Origin: Actinoallomurus iriomotensis
GTDB lineage: Bacteria > Actinomycetota > Actinomycetes > Streptosporangiales > Streptosporangiaceae
Length of the DNA: 64,000 nucleotides
Direction: 5' to 3'
Assembly: GCF_030269445.1 (NCBI RefSeq)
Contig: NZ_BSTJ01000002.1
Location: forward strand, 248,001 to 312,000
The notes beneath the pieces were generated by a model. It did not search any database. It was not told the origin of the DNA and was given only the letters and a program-made list of their open reading frames with translations. Within the stretch, counting starts at the first letter, position 1. Every line of letters begins with the position of its first letter. Below, piece by piece: positions 16,590-27,432 of this stretch. Made by a program: the position numbers and the translations under genes.

Positions 16590-17294
16590 ATGGAGACCAG
16601 GGCAGCATGGGCGGCGACCGTCGCGGTGGTCGCGGTGACGGCGATGACGGGATGTCGCGGGGGTGAGACGAGCGCGGTGCCGGCCACGGCGTCGCCGCAT
16701 GGTGAACAGAGCGGATCGGCATCCACGTCGCCGGGCCACACGGCGCGGCAGCTCGCCGGCGCGCTGATCGAACCACCTGCCGGAGCCGTCGCGGTCTCCC
16801 GAGGGAGCGGTCCGTTCGAGACGGTGACCAAGAAGCTCTCCGGGGGTGCGCCGCCGGTCACCGGCGACCTTTCGTGCGGCGGTCCCGGCCGTACCGGCAT
16901 CAACGTCGCCGGCTCCGCGCCCAGCGCCTTCGTGAGTTTCGCGCAGGTGGGCCGGTCCCCTTCGGAACTGCTCGTCGCGGCCTCCGGCCCGGCGGCCGAG
17001 CAGGCGGTCGCCCAGCCGATCCCGCGGGCGTGCCGGACCGTCAAGGCGCGTGCGGGCGGTACGACCATCACGGCCAAGGTGATCTCCGATCAGCCCCTCG
17101 ACATCGGAGACGGCGGGCGGATCGTCCAGACCGATGAGGTCACCGGCGGCACGCGGCTGCGCGCGTGGCAGGTCCTGTTCACCGGCTCCGGGTACCTGGG
17201 GACGACGGAGCTCGTCGGCACGAACGTCACCAGGGCGGATGCCGTACGCCTGGCTCGGCAGGCGTACCGGAAGGCGCACGCGGCCCTGGAGTAG
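16590..17294 (+). CDS. Putative secreted lipoprotein, function unknown
   Basis: 234 residues from ATG 16590, with GGAG seven bases upstream. The signal peptide ends TAMTGC (Cys22), a good lipobox. A Ser/Thr/Gly-rich linker is followed by a domain with two cysteines (LSCGG and PRACR) that could pair outside the cell. I recognise no family. The gene converges on the small membrane-protein gene at 17316 with a 21-bp gap. Confidence 0.7.
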   Translation: METRAAWAATVAVVAVTAMTGCRGGETSAVPATASPHGEQSGSASTSPGHTARQLAGALIEPPAGAVAVSRGSGPFETVTKKLSGGAPPVTGDLSCGGPGRTGINVAGSAPSAFVSFAQVGRSPSELLVAASGPAAEQAVAQPIPRACRTVKARAGGTTITAKVISDQPLDIGDGGRIVQTDEVTGGTRLRAWQVLFTGSGYLGTTELVGTNVTRADAVRLARQAYRKAHAALE

Positions 17295-17315
17295 ACGGGG
17301 TCCGCCCGGCCGTCA

Positions 17316-17537
17316 TCACGACGGTCCGGCGGTTTCGGCTGCGCCTCGCTTGGATCGGCCCTCCCCGACGATCACCGGCACCAGGAACCCGACGCCCACG
17401 ACGATGAGCAACCCGCCGTACGGCAGGAAGCCGTCGAAGATCGAGGCCATGACGCCGAGCAGGACCTCCAGCACCGCCACGAGCAAGCCGCGGCCGAACG
17501 CGGTATGGAGTGGGGTCTCGGTCTCGTCCGCCTTCAT
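17316..17537 (-). CDS. Small membrane protein, unknown function
   Basis: 73 residues from ATG 17537, preceded by GGAGAGGGAA; a TTG 12 bases upstream is possible but weaker. Two hydrophobic stretches (LLVAVLEVLLGVMASIF and YGGLLIVVGVGFLVPVIV) form a helical hairpin, with a basic C-terminal tail. No family recognised. Confidence 0.6.
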   Translation of the reverse strand: MKADETETPLHTAFGRGLLVAVLEVLLGVMASIFDGFLPYGGLLIVVGVGFLVPVIVGEGRSKRGAAETAGPS

Positions 17538-17585
17538 TTCCCTCTCCAACCAGCGAACCGGCCGCCCACCGGCACGGTCACACGG

Positions 17586-17927
17586 CTACCATCCATTCGG
17601 GAAAACGTATCCCTGCCCCTTGGGAATGCAGGTGTTCACGTTCCCGTGGAATTCACGCTTGGCGCTGTCGCTGCGCGGTCTAATCTGCGCGTATCGCTTC
17701 TTGCCGGCAATGAAGGAGTTCAGGTCCGAAGTGTTCGCCGTTTTGATCAGCAGACCCGCATAGCAGTCGACCTGACCGTCCTTGTACAACCCCGGACCGA
17801 CCGGGAAGAGCGAATTCTCGAGGCCGGCCTTGAGCTTCGCCCGGTCGACGTGGTCGCCGCCACAGGCGGCGGCGAAGGCAAGGATCAGGAGCACCAGGCC
17901 TGCGGTCAGCACCGCCCGCGCCGTCAT
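17586..17927 (-). CDS. Small lipoprotein, unknown function
   Basis: 113 residues. The signal peptide ends AFAAACGG (Cys22 lipobox). The mature part has two cysteines (VDCYAG and NTCIPK) in a compact ~90-residue domain with LIKTANTSDLNSFIAGKKR. AGAGGGGG precedes the ATG. Codon use is less GC-skewed than its neighbours, with aaa, att and ttt codons, a possible sign of different ancestry. Function not recognised. Confidence 0.65.
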   Translation of the reverse strand: MTARAVLTAGLVLLILAFAAACGGDHVDRAKLKAGLENSLFPVGPGLYKDGQVDCYAGLLIKTANTSDLNSFIAGKKRYAQIRPRSDSAKREFHGNVNTCIPKGQGYVFPNGW

Positions 17928-18079
17928 CTCACGCCCCCTCTTTCACCGGACCGCCTCCGCGGGGCCTCGGTCACGGGGGACGGTAATGACCGGCCTCTGC
18001 TCCGGCTCGCCGTTTCGCGCACGCCTTGTCGCCATTTCACGCGCTGGAAGCCCGGCGCCACCGAGACCTTCTCGCCGAC

Positions 18080-18096
18080 ACCTACTTAGTGTAGGT
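18080..18096. promoter_or_regulatory. Inverted repeat (TetR/GntR-style operator candidate) upstream of the EF-hand gene
   Basis: ACCTAC, five bases, GTAGGT: perfect 6-bp arms in an AT-richer patch 33 bases before the start codon, where a promoter would be expected. No matching regulator gene lies beside it. Confidence 0.5.
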
Positions 18097-18128
18097 TAAT
18101 GGTCACATAAGGTGATCAGGAGGTCTCG

Positions 18129-18683
18129 ATGAGTCATGGGTCCGCGCAGGACGGTTCCGGCGCCCGCGAGCGGGTGCTGCTACGGTTCCGCATCCTCGAC
18201 GCCGACGGCAACGGCTACCTCGACGAGAGCGACTTCGACCGGCTCGCCGCCGAAGTGCTCAGCGCGATGGGCGAGCCGCGCGAGTCGGCCAAGGGCCAGG
18301 CGGTCCTCAACGGACATCGCCGCTTCTGGGCGGGCCTGCGCGCGACCCTCGACACCGACGCGGACGGCCGGATCAGCCGCGAGGAGTACCTCGCCAAGCT
18401 GGGCGACCCCGGCGACGCCGAACAGACCGTGACCGACTACGCGACCTCGGTCGCCGCGCTGGTCGACCGGGACGACGACGGATACGTCGAACGCGACGAC
18501 TTTCTCACCTGCATGACCGCGAGCGGATTCCCGAGCGCCGCCAGCGCGACCGTGTTCGAGGAGCTGGACCCATCGGGCGAAGGCCGGATCGCGGTCGACC
18601 ACTGGGCCGCCGCGATCGTGGACTGGTACCGCTCCGAGCGCACCGACATTCCCGGCCACGTCCTGGTGGCGCCCGACTCCTGA
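18129..18683 (+). CDS. EF-hand calcium-binding protein (calexcitin/calerythrin type)
   Basis: 184 residues with AGGAGG before the ATG. Four EF-hand loops are visible: DADGNGYLDESD (24-35), DTDADGRISREE (75-86), DRDDDGYVERDD (113-124) and DPSGEGRIAVDH (147-158). Only loop 2 ends in the canonical Glu. Loops 1 and 3 end in Asp and loop 4 in His, so loop 4 probably binds poorly. There is no signal peptide, so it is a cytoplasmic Ca2+ buffer or sensor as in other actinobacterial calerythrins. An inverted repeat at 18080 may regulate it. Confidence 0.9.
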   Translation: MSHGSAQDGSGARERVLLRFRILDADGNGYLDESDFDRLAAEVLSAMGEPRESAKGQAVLNGHRRFWAGLRATLDTDADGRISREEYLAKLGDPGDAEQTVTDYATSVAALVDRDDDGYVERDDFLTCMTASGFPSAASATVFEELDPSGEGRIAVDHWAAAIVDWYRSERTDIPGHVLVAPDS

Positions 18684-18825
18684 TGCCCGCGCCGGCCGGA
18701 TGGACATGGACACCCGCCGGCGCCGAGGGTCAGGGCGGCCGGCGCGCCATGTCCCGGATGAGCGACCTGCTCATGTGGGCCGCCCCGAACGCGGGACTCC
18801 GCGCACGGTATCCACCGCTTCACCC

Positions 18826-20850
<2,025 letters not shown>

Positions 20851-20854
<4 letters not shown>

Positions 20855-21594
20855 GTCGTCACCTCGACCGAGCCGAGGCCCGACGCGGTCACCCGGACGT
20901 GTACGCCCTTGGGCAGCGGCACGGCCGCGGTCGCCGCGCCCGCGAGCACGACCTGGCCGGGCTCCAGCACGATGCCCGCCTGCTCGGAGAGCCGGGCGGC
21001 GGCGCGCAGCGAACGCATCGGGTCGCCCAGGATCGCGGCCGACGATCCGGTCTGGACGACCCGCCCGTCGATCTCCATCAGCATTCCGACGTTGGACACG
21101 TCGCGCGGCTCGTGCCAGGCGCCGACGCCGTACCCGGCGGCGGACGCGTTGTCGGCGATCACGTCCGGCAGCGTGAACGAGAAGTCCAGGTAGCGCGAGT
21201 CGAGCACCTCGAAGCCGACCGCGACCCCGGCGACGGCCGCGTCCACGTCGGCGGGCGAGCGCACCGGGCGGCCGATCAGGTAGGCGATCTCCGGCTCGAT
21301 CCGGGGGTGGATCAACCGGTCCACCTCGACGTGCGACTCCACCAGCATCGCGTCGGTGAGCAGACCCCAGATGACGTCGTGCACGCCCATCTGGACCATC
21401 TTTGCCTTGCTGGTGAAGCCCATCTTCACCCCGGCGGGCCGCTCGTGCCGCGCCAGCCGCCGTTCGATCACCCGACGCTGTACCGCGTACGCGGTCGCCA
21501 CGTCCAGCTCGGCGGTGTCGGTCAGCTTCGGGATGGCGCGGACGTCCCGTGCCGCCTCGTCCAACGTACAGGCCAGCGCCTCGACGTCACTCAT
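20851..21594 (-). CDS. nbaG: 4-oxalocrotonate decarboxylase (2-keto-4-pentenoate hydratase family)
   Basis: 247 residues from ATG 21594. FAH/MhpD-fold protein with [14 protein letters not shown] (metal-binding E-x-E), [19 protein letters not shown] and [29 protein letters not shown] near residue 55 is typical of the decarboxylase branch. It converts 4-oxalocrotonate to 2-oxopent-4-enoate, substrate of the hydratase encoded upstream; the two proteins usually form a complex. Its ATG overlaps the stop of the 46-codon leader-repeat ORF. Confidence 0.88.
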
Positions 21595-21731
21595 GAATCC
21601 TCCTTCGTCGGAGGAGTGACCATGGACGCTGTGCCCCCGATTCGCTCGCTTCGTTCACTCATGAGTCCTCCTTCGTCGGAAGAGTGACCATGGACGCTGT
21701 GCCCCCGGATTCGCTCACTTCGTTCACTCAT
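21591..21731 (-). CDS. 46-codon ORF made from a duplicated SERSER leader
   Basis: ATG 21731 overlaps the hydratase stop and its TGA overlaps the decarboxylase ATG, so it bridges the two genes in a translational chain. The peptide begins [18 protein letters not shown] and contains a second [10 protein letters not shown] starting at 21662, each preceded by GAAGGAGGA. It is probably a by-product of the tandem repeat that keeps ribosomes moving through the operon rather than a functional peptide. Confidence 0.5.
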   Translation of the reverse strand: MSERSERIRGHSVHGHSSDEGGLMSERSERIGGTASMVTPPTKEDS

Positions 21732-21743
21732 GAGTCCTCCTTG
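21592..21743 (-). repeat. Tandem repeat (68/69 bp, about 2.2 copies) carrying RBS + ATG + SERSER codons
   Basis: Copy 1 is 21592-21659, copy 2 is 21660-21728 (one extra G and a few substitutions), and 21729-21743 begins a third. On the minus strand each unit contains a GGAGGA ribosome site followed by an ATG, and the junctions supply ATGAGTGAACGAAG. The near-identity points to a recent duplication. Confidence 0.92.
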
Positions 21744-22513
21744 GCGAATGCAACCCGGACGTCGCCCAGTCCCTCGACGCGAGCCTCCAGCACGTCCCCG
21801 GGGAGGATCGGGACCATCGGGCCGAGCGCGCCGGTCAGCACCGTGTCGCCGGCCCGCAGCGGGTCGCCGGCCTGCGCGAGGGTGTCGGCCAGCCAGAGCG
21901 CCGCGTTCAGCGGATGGCCGAGGCAGGCGGCGCCGGCGCCGGTCGACAGCTGTTCGCCGCGGCGTTCGAGGACCATGCCGCACAGCCGCAGGTCCACCTG
22001 GGACAGCGGGACGGGCCGGTTGCCCAGCACGTACATGCCCGCCGAGGCGTTGTCGGCGACGGTGTCGGCGAGCGTGATGTCCCAGTCGCGGATGCGGCTG
22101 CCCGCGACCTCGATCGCGGGCAGCGCGAACGCGGTCGCCCGGAGAAGGTCGGCGGCGGTGTTGCGCTCGTGCGGCAGGTCGCGCTCCAGGACGAGCGCCA
22201 CTTCGGCCTCCGCCCGCCCCTGGAGCACGGCCCCGGCGGGGATCTCGGCGCCGTCCGGCACGGCCATGTCGGCCCACAGCGTCCCGAAGTCGGGGCTGTC
22301 CACGCCGAGCTGCCGCTGAACGGCCGCCGAGGTCAGGCCGATCTTGCGGCCCACCGGTCGGCGGCCCTCGGCCAGCCAGTGGTCGGTGAGGCGCCGCTGC
22401 ACGCGGTACGCGTCGTCCGTACCGATCAGGTCGCGGACGGGCGCGCAGGGGACGCCGGTCGCGTACGCCTCGAGGAGGCGGTCCGCCGCATCGGCGATGG
22501 ATGTGTCTCTCAC
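21728..22513 (-). CDS. nbaH: 2-oxopent-4-enoate hydratase (MhpD family)
   Basis: 261 residues from GTG 22513, ten bases after the dehydrogenase stop. It has the same fold as the decarboxylase: [34 protein letters not shown] (metal E-x-E) and [18 protein letters not shown]. It hydrates 2-oxopent-4-enoate to 4-hydroxy-2-oxovalerate. The aldolase and acylating acetaldehyde dehydrogenase that would finish the pathway are not in this window. Confidence 0.85.
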   Translation of the reverse strand: MRDTSIADAADRLLEAYATGVPCAPVRDLIGTDDAYRVQRRLTDHWLAEGRRPVGRKIGLTSAAVQRQLGVDSPDFGTLWADMAVPDGAEIPAGAVLQGRAEAEVALVLERDLPHERNTAADLLRATAFALPAIEVAGSRIRDWDITLADTVADNASAGMYVLGNRPVPLSQVDLRLCGMVLERRGEQLSTGAGAACLGHPLNAALWLADTLAQAGDPLRAGDTVLTGALGPMVPILPGDVLEARVEGLGDVRVAFAKEDS

Positions 22514-22523
22514 GGGCTCGCTC

Positions 22524-23972
22524 TCAGATCTGGACGCACACGTTGACGGGCTCGGAGAAGAAGTCGAGGGAGTACTCCCCGCCCTCGCGCCCGATGCCGG
22601 AGGCCTTGACCCCGCCGAACGGGGTCCGCAGGTCACGGAGGTTCCAGCAGTTGACCCAGACGATCCCGGCCTCGACGCGCGGCGCGACCCGGTGCGCGCG
22701 CGACAGGTCCCGGGTCCACACGGTCGCGGCCAGCCCGTACGGGCCGGCGTTGGCCAGCCGCAGCGCCTCCTCCTCGGTGTCGAACGGTGCGACATGGCAT
22801 ACCGGCCCGAAGATCTCCTCGCGGACGGTCCGGGCGGTCTCCGGCAGCCCGGTCAGCACGGTCGGTTCCACGTGGAAGCCGCCGTCGCGGCGGTCGCCGA
22901 ACCGCGGGACGCCGCCGCCCGCGACGACCGTGGCGCCCTCCTCACGGGCCAGCCGGTAGTACGAGAGCACCTTGTCGCGGTGCTCCGCCGAGATCATCGG
23001 GCCGTAGCCGTCCAGCGTGCGGGCGCGCTCGGCCAGCGCCGCGACGAACTCGTCGAAGACCGGACGCTGGACGTACACCCGTTCGGTGCACAGGCAGATC
23101 TGGCCGGAGTGGGTGAACGAGGAGCGTGCCGTGCCCTCCACGGCCGCCGCCAGGTCCGCGTCGGCGAACACCAGCGCCGGGTTCTTTCCGCCCAGCTCGA
23201 ACGAGACCGGCGTGACGTGGTCGGCGGCGTCGCGCATGATGGCCGCGCCGGTCGCGGACTCTCCGGTGAACGCGATCGCGTCCACGCCGGGGTGGCCGGT
23301 GAGGAACTCCCCCGCCGCGCCCGCGCCGTGCCCGTGCACCAGGTTGAACGCGCCGCCGGGCAGCCCGGCCTCGTCGATCACCGAGGCGAGCAGGGTGGCG
23401 GTGGACGGGGTCTCCTCCGACGGCTTGGCCACCACCGCGTTGCCCGCCGCGAGCGCGGGAGCGACCTTCCAGGTCAGCAGGAGCAGCGGCAGGTTCCACG
23501 GAGAGATGATCGCCACGACGCCGAGGGGGCGGCGGACGGTGTAGTTGAGCGCCTGCCCGCCCGCCCCGGCGCTCCAGCCGGGGATCTGCGTGGTGTACGC
23601 CCGCTCGGGCCGCCCGTACAGCAGGTCGGCGTAGGCGCGGAAGTTGCCGATCGCGCGCGGGATGTCGATGGTCGCGGCCAGTTCGCGGGGCTTGCCGGTG
23701 TCACCGGCCTCGGCGTCGACGAACTCCTCGAACCGCGCCTCGATCCCGTCGGCGATCCGGCGCAGCGCGGCGGCCCGCTCGGTGTCGGCGGCCGCGCCCC
23801 AGGCGCCTTCCAGCGCCCCGCGCGCCGCCCGTACGGCCGAGTCGACCGTCTCCCGGGTGGCCTCGGGAGCCTGCCCGCACTCGGTCCCGTCGACCGGGTC
23901 GACCAGCGGGAACCACGTCCCGCCGGGCTCGTCCGTGAGGAAGGTCCCGCCGACGTAGTGGGCCGGCTTCAT
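22524..23972 (-). CDS. nbaE: 2-aminomuconate (2-hydroxymuconate) semialdehyde dehydrogenase
   Basis: 482 residues, full ALDH length. It has the NAD fold [20 protein letters not shown], the catalytic glutamate in [12 protein letters not shown], and the nucleophile in [27 protein letters not shown] and [14 protein letters not shown] complete the active-site set. It oxidises the product of ACMSD to 2-aminomuconate. First gene of the six-gene minus-strand run down to ACMSD; AAGGAGGCAGCCTC precedes the ATG. Confidence 0.92.
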   Translation of the reverse strand: MKPAHYVGGTFLTDEPGGTWFPLVDPVDGTECGQAPEATRETVDSAVRAARGALEGAWGAAADTERAAALRRIADGIEARFEEFVDAEAGDTGKPRELAATIDIPRAIGNFRAYADLLYGRPERAYTTQIPGWSAGAGGQALNYTVRRPLGVVAIISPWNLPLLLLTWKVAPALAAGNAVVAKPSEETPSTATLLASVIDEAGLPGGAFNLVHGHGAGAAGEFLTGHPGVDAIAFTGESATGAAIMRDAADHVTPVSFELGGKNPALVFADADLAAAVEGTARSSFTHSGQICLCTERVYVQRPVFDEFVAALAERARTLDGYGPMISAEHRDKVLSYYRLAREEGATVVAGGGVPRFGDRRDGGFHVEPTVLTGLPETARTVREEIFGPVCHVAPFDTEEEALRLANAGPYGLAATVWTRDLSRAHRVAPRVEAGIVWVNCWNLRDLRTPFGGVKASGIGREGGEYSLDFFSEPVNVCVQI

Positions 23973-24031
23973 GAGGCTGCCTCCTTTTTCGTCATCCCGT
24001 GCATCTTCATTCGGATGCGCTATAACTGTCC

Positions 24032-24056
24032 AATACCTATGTATTCGATAGGTATT
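24032..24056. promoter_or_regulatory. Inverted repeat upstream of the semialdehyde dehydrogenase operon
   Basis: AATACCTAT, seven bases, ATAGGTATT: perfect 9-bp arms in a conspicuously AT-rich 98-bp gap between the MBL hydrolase and the dehydrogenase. A good operator candidate for the operon. The binding protein is unknown; the shape suggests a GntR- or TetR-type dimer. Confidence 0.6.
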
Positions 24057-24070
24057 TCATTTCGGATATA

Positions 24071-24916
24071 TCAGCGCGGGATCGAACGGAAGCGGAACCG
24101 ACCGTCCGCGACCTCGACCCGCCCCCAGCCGAAGTGCGCCGGCATGAGGATCGCCCCATGCCGCGCCGTCCAGTCCAGGAGCCCGCGCCTGGCCCTGGCC
24201 GACGCCACGCGGTCCACGCAGAATCGCGAGCAGGTCAGGGGATGCGCGAACTGGTGCGGGTGATGGATCAGGTCGCCGGAGAGCACGGCGGTCTCCCGCC
24301 TCCCCCGTACGATCACGGCCGAGGAGCCGGGGGTGTGCCCCGGCACGGCACGGACCTCGATCCGGTCGCCGATCCGGAAGCCGTCCCCGACCGCCTCCAG
24401 CCGTCCCCGCTCGATCAGGGGCAGGACACTGTCGGCGTACGAGCCGTACAGGAAGCCGGGGTCGCGGCCGTGTCCCTCGCGCGCCCAGTCCAGTTCGTCC
24501 CCCGAGGCCAGGTACCTCGCCTCGGGGAAGGTCGGGATCCAGGACTCGCCGTCCCAGGCGGTGTTCCAGCCGACGTGATCCGCGTGCAGGTGGGTGAGGT
24601 GGACGGCGCCGACGTCGGCGAGGGCGCGGCCGGCCCGCGCCAGCGCGGCGGGCAGCGCGCCGTCCGACCGCCGGTCCCAGCCGGGGCGGGGCCGGATTTT
24701 GCCGTCGCCCACACCGGTGTCGACCAGCACGGTCTCGGCGTCGGTGGTGATCAGGTAGCCGCCGAACGTCAGGTCGAGACTCCGGCCCGGACCTTGGTCG
24801 CCGCCACCGGGGACCAGCAGATCGTCCGGGGCGAACTCCATGCTCGGAATGTCCGCCAGCCAGGCGACCTCGATCCCGCCGAGGTCCAGGCTCGGCACGG
24901 GCACCGCCGCGCTCAC
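24071..24916 (-). CDS. Metallo-beta-lactamase-fold hydrolase
   Basis: 281 residues from GTG 24916, overlapping the permease stop as GTGA; the long in-frame upstream extension is a shadow of the permease gene. The zinc motif HLTHLHADHVGWN is intact, with later ligands in AVPGHTPGSSAVIV, VLSGDLIHHP and MPAHFGWG. It resembles lactonase/quorum-quenching type hydrolases. Its role in 3-hydroxyanthranilate breakdown is not known; it could open a lactone by-product. Confidence 0.8.
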   Translation of the reverse strand: MSAAVPVPSLDLGGIEVAWLADIPSMEFAPDDLLVPGGGDQGPGRSLDLTFGGYLITTDAETVLVDTGVGDGKIRPRPGWDRRSDGALPAALARAGRALADVGAVHLTHLHADHVGWNTAWDGESWIPTFPEARYLASGDELDWAREGHGRDPGFLYGSYADSVLPLIERGRLEAVGDGFRIGDRIEVRAVPGHTPGSSAVIVRGRRETAVLSGDLIHHPHQFAHPLTCSRFCVDRVASARARRGLLDWTARHGAILMPAHFGWGRVEVADGRFRFRSIPR

Positions 24917-26241
24917 CCGGCCGCCCCGTCGGCGACCGCGGCCTCCGCCGCCGCAGGGGTGGCGACCCGGCGCCGGCGCGCCTCCGCCGTCTCCCGCAGT
25001 GCCGCCAGGCAGGCGAACGAGACCACGCACACCACCACGATGTACCCGGCGATCGGGAGCCCCGAGCCGGTGCGGATCAGCAGCGAGGTGGCGACGATCG
25101 GCGCCATACCGGCTCCGAAGACGTTGGAGATCGCGTAGGAGATGTTGACCGCCGAGTACCGCACGCCGGTCGGGAACAGCTCGGCGAGCAGCGTCGCGAG
25201 CGTCCCGTACGCGGCGCTGAACGGGATCGAGACCAGCAGGTACCCGGCCAGCATCGGGCCGAACGAACCGGTGTCCACCAGCAGCAGCCAGGGGAACGCG
25301 GTCAGCGCCATGCCGACCACTCCGCCGGCGAAGACCGGCTTGCGGCCGATCCGGTCCGACAACGCGCCGAAGTAGAGCAGGCAGGGCAGCACCACGGCCA
25401 TCGAGATCAGCGTCAGGCCCAGCATCGTCCCGCGGCTCACCCCGACGTGGCCGGTGCCGTAGCTGAGGCCGAAGACGATCGTGGCGTAGAACATCGTGCC
25501 GGGTGCGAACCCGGCGGCGGCGCACAGCAGGATCGGCGCCCATGACCTCTTGGCGGCCTCGACCGCCGGCCGCCGGGCCGCACCGCGCTCCTCCTTCACC
25601 TCGCGGAACTCCGGGGTCTCCTCGACCCGGAGGCGGATAAGGAAGCCGACCGCGACGAGCAACGCGCTGAGCAGGAACGGAACCCGCCAGCCCCAATCCT
25701 CGACGGCGCCCGCGGGCAGCAGCTGGGTCAGGAGGAACACCAGGTTCGACAGGGCGAGCCCCACCGGTACGCCGACCTGCACCCAGCTGCCGAAGAAGCC
25801 GCGGCGGGCGGGGTTGGAGTGCTCGACGGCCATCAGGACGGCGCCGCCGTACTCCCCGCCGAGCGCGATGCCCTGCACGAAGCGGACCGTCACCAGCAGG
25901 ATCGGTGCCCAGATGCCGACCTGCGCGTACGTCGGCAGGAGCCCGATGACGAACGTACAGGCGCCCATCAGGGTCAGCGTGACGACAAGCACGGACTTGC
26001 GTCCCCTGCGGTCACCGAGGTGCCCGAACAGCACGCCGCCGATCGGCCGTGCCACGAACCCGACCACGAACGTCGAGAACGCCAGCAACGTGCCGACCAC
26101 GGGAGCGAAGTCGGGGAAGAACTGCTTGTTGAAGACCAGCGCCGCCGCGGTGCTGTAGATGAAGAAGTCGTACCACTCGATGGCGGTGCCGACGAAGCTC
26201 GCCGCGACCGCCCGGTTCCGTGGTCTGGTGTCGATGCCCAC
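24913..26241 (-). CDS. MFS transporter of the metabolite:H+ symporter (MHS) family
   Basis: 442 residues from GTG 26241, with GGGAGGA upstream. AVAASFVGTAIEWYDFFIYS at the start, RPIGGVLFGHLGDRRGRK in the first loop, QGIALGGEYGGAVLMAVEH in TM5 and DRIGRKPVFAGG after TM8 are signature MHS motifs. Twelve hydrophobic segments. It probably imports the aromatic or dicarboxylic substrate of the cluster. Transcribed divergently from the LysR gene. Confidence 0.88.
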   Translation of the reverse strand: MGIDTRPRNRAVAASFVGTAIEWYDFFIYSTAAALVFNKQFFPDFAPVVGTLLAFSTFVVGFVARPIGGVLFGHLGDRRGRKSVLVVTLTLMGACTFVIGLLPTYAQVGIWAPILLVTVRFVQGIALGGEYGGAVLMAVEHSNPARRGFFGSWVQVGVPVGLALSNLVFLLTQLLPAGAVEDWGWRVPFLLSALLVAVGFLIRLRVEETPEFREVKEERGAARRPAVEAAKRSWAPILLCAAAGFAPGTMFYATIVFGLSYGTGHVGVSRGTMLGLTLISMAVVLPCLLYFGALSDRIGRKPVFAGGVVGMALTAFPWLLLVDTGSFGPMLAGYLLVSIPFSAAYGTLATLLAELFPTGVRYSAVNISYAISNVFGAGMAPIVATSLLIRTGSGLPIAGYIVVVCVVSFACLAALRETAEARRRRVATPAAAEAAVADGAAG

Positions 26242-26295
26242 GCGCGTCCTCCCAGTTGACAGCCCTCGGCGCTGTGGCCGAAACCCTAGAAGGAG

Positions 26296-26325
26296 CGGAC
26301 ATATCGCACTAATAGCGTTTGTCCG
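26296..26325. promoter_or_regulatory. Imperfect inverted repeat in the MFS/LysR divergent region
   Basis: CGGACA...CGC and GCG...TGTCCG flank an AT-rich centre. Together with TGATATCA at 26419-26426 next to the LysR start, these are the best candidates for LysR binding in the 186-bp divergent region. Not confirmed by a strict T-N11-A match. Confidence 0.4.
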
Positions 26326-26433
26326 CCGCGGTATGGCCATCCGGGTATGGCGCGCCGGGGCGACCGCACAACGCATAACCACCGCGTAATCGCCGCGCGC
26401 GGCCCTATCACCTTCTTGTGATATCAAGTGGCC

Positions 26434-27432
26434 ATGCGTGCGATCGACCTGCTCAACGGACGGCTCAAGCTGCGGCACCTGGTCCTGGTGGTGGCGATCG
26501 CCGACCAGGGAAGCGTGCTGCGGGCCGCCGAACACCTGCGGCTGGCCCAGCCGGCGGTCACCCGGAGCCTACGCGAGGTGGAGAGCATCCTGGCCGTGGA
26601 GCTGTTCACTCGCGGGCCGCGCGGGATGACGCCGACGCTGTTCGGCGAGGCGTTCGTCGAGCACGCCCGGTCGGTGCTGGCGGAGCTGCGCCGCGCCGGT
26701 GAGCGGATCACCGGGCTGGCCGACGGCGCGGTCGGCACCGTCACCATCGGCACCCTGCTGGCCGGTTCCAACGTGCTCTTGCCGCGCGCGATCGCGGCGC
26801 TCAAGCGGGACCGGCCGGGCATCACCGTGATCGTCCAGGAGGCCACGTTCGACGTGCTGGTCCCGCGGCTGATGGACGGCGAGGTCGACCTGGTCGTGAG
26901 CCGGCTCAACCCGATCGACGACATTCCCGAGCTGTGTCAGGTCGACCTGTACAGCGAGCCCGTGCGACTGGTGGCGCGGGCGGGGCACCCGGCGCGAAGC
27001 CGGCCGGACCTGCGGCTGGCCGACCTGCTGGACTATCCGTGGGTGCTGCCGCTCCAGCGCACGGCGCTGCGGCAGGAGCTGGAGCAGGTGTTCCGGGACC
27101 GTGGCCTGCCGCTGCCCGCCGACCTGGTCGAGTGCACCTCGATCCTGACCGTGCGGAGCCTCGTCCAGGACACCGACACGATCGCCGCGCTGCCCGAACT
27201 GGTGGCCACCGCCGGGGGCGGGATCGCGCCGCTGCCGGTGCCGCTGGACCAGGTACGGCGCCGGGTCGGTGTGACCATGCCGGCCCGCCGCCCGCCGACG
27301 CCCTCGGCCCGGCTGATGCTCGGCCACCTGCGGGAGCAGGCGGCCGAGCTGTCGGCGCGGCTCTCCTCGGACGGAGCGGGCCGAGCGTCAGACGGAGCGG
27401 ACCAGGCCGAGCAGGGCCCGGCTCGCCGCTGA
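26434..27432 (+). CDS. LysR-family transcriptional regulator
   Basis: 332 residues from ATG 26434 (a GTG at 26428 is also open). The N-terminal winged HTH reads LKLRHLVLVVAIADQGSVLR, then AAEHLRLAQPAVTRSLREVE, LFTRGPRGM. The effector domain has GTVTIGTLLAGSNVLLPRAI. Resembles the PcaQ/GbpR branch that controls aromatic-acid genes. Divergent from the MHS permease, so most likely the activator of this catabolic cluster. Its 3' end overlaps the convergent hydrolase gene by 45 bp. Confidence 0.9.
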   Translation: MRAIDLLNGRLKLRHLVLVVAIADQGSVLRAAEHLRLAQPAVTRSLREVESILAVELFTRGPRGMTPTLFGEAFVEHARSVLAELRRAGERITGLADGAVGTVTIGTLLAGSNVLLPRAIAALKRDRPGITVIVQEATFDVLVPRLMDGEVDLVVSRLNPIDDIPELCQVDLYSEPVRLVARAGHPARSRPDLRLADLLDYPWVLPLQRTALRQELEQVFRDRGLPLPADLVECTSILTVRSLVQDTDTIAALPELVATAGGGIAPLPVPLDQVRRRVGVTMPARRPPTPSARLMLGHLREQAAELSARLSSDGAGRASDGADQAEQGPARR

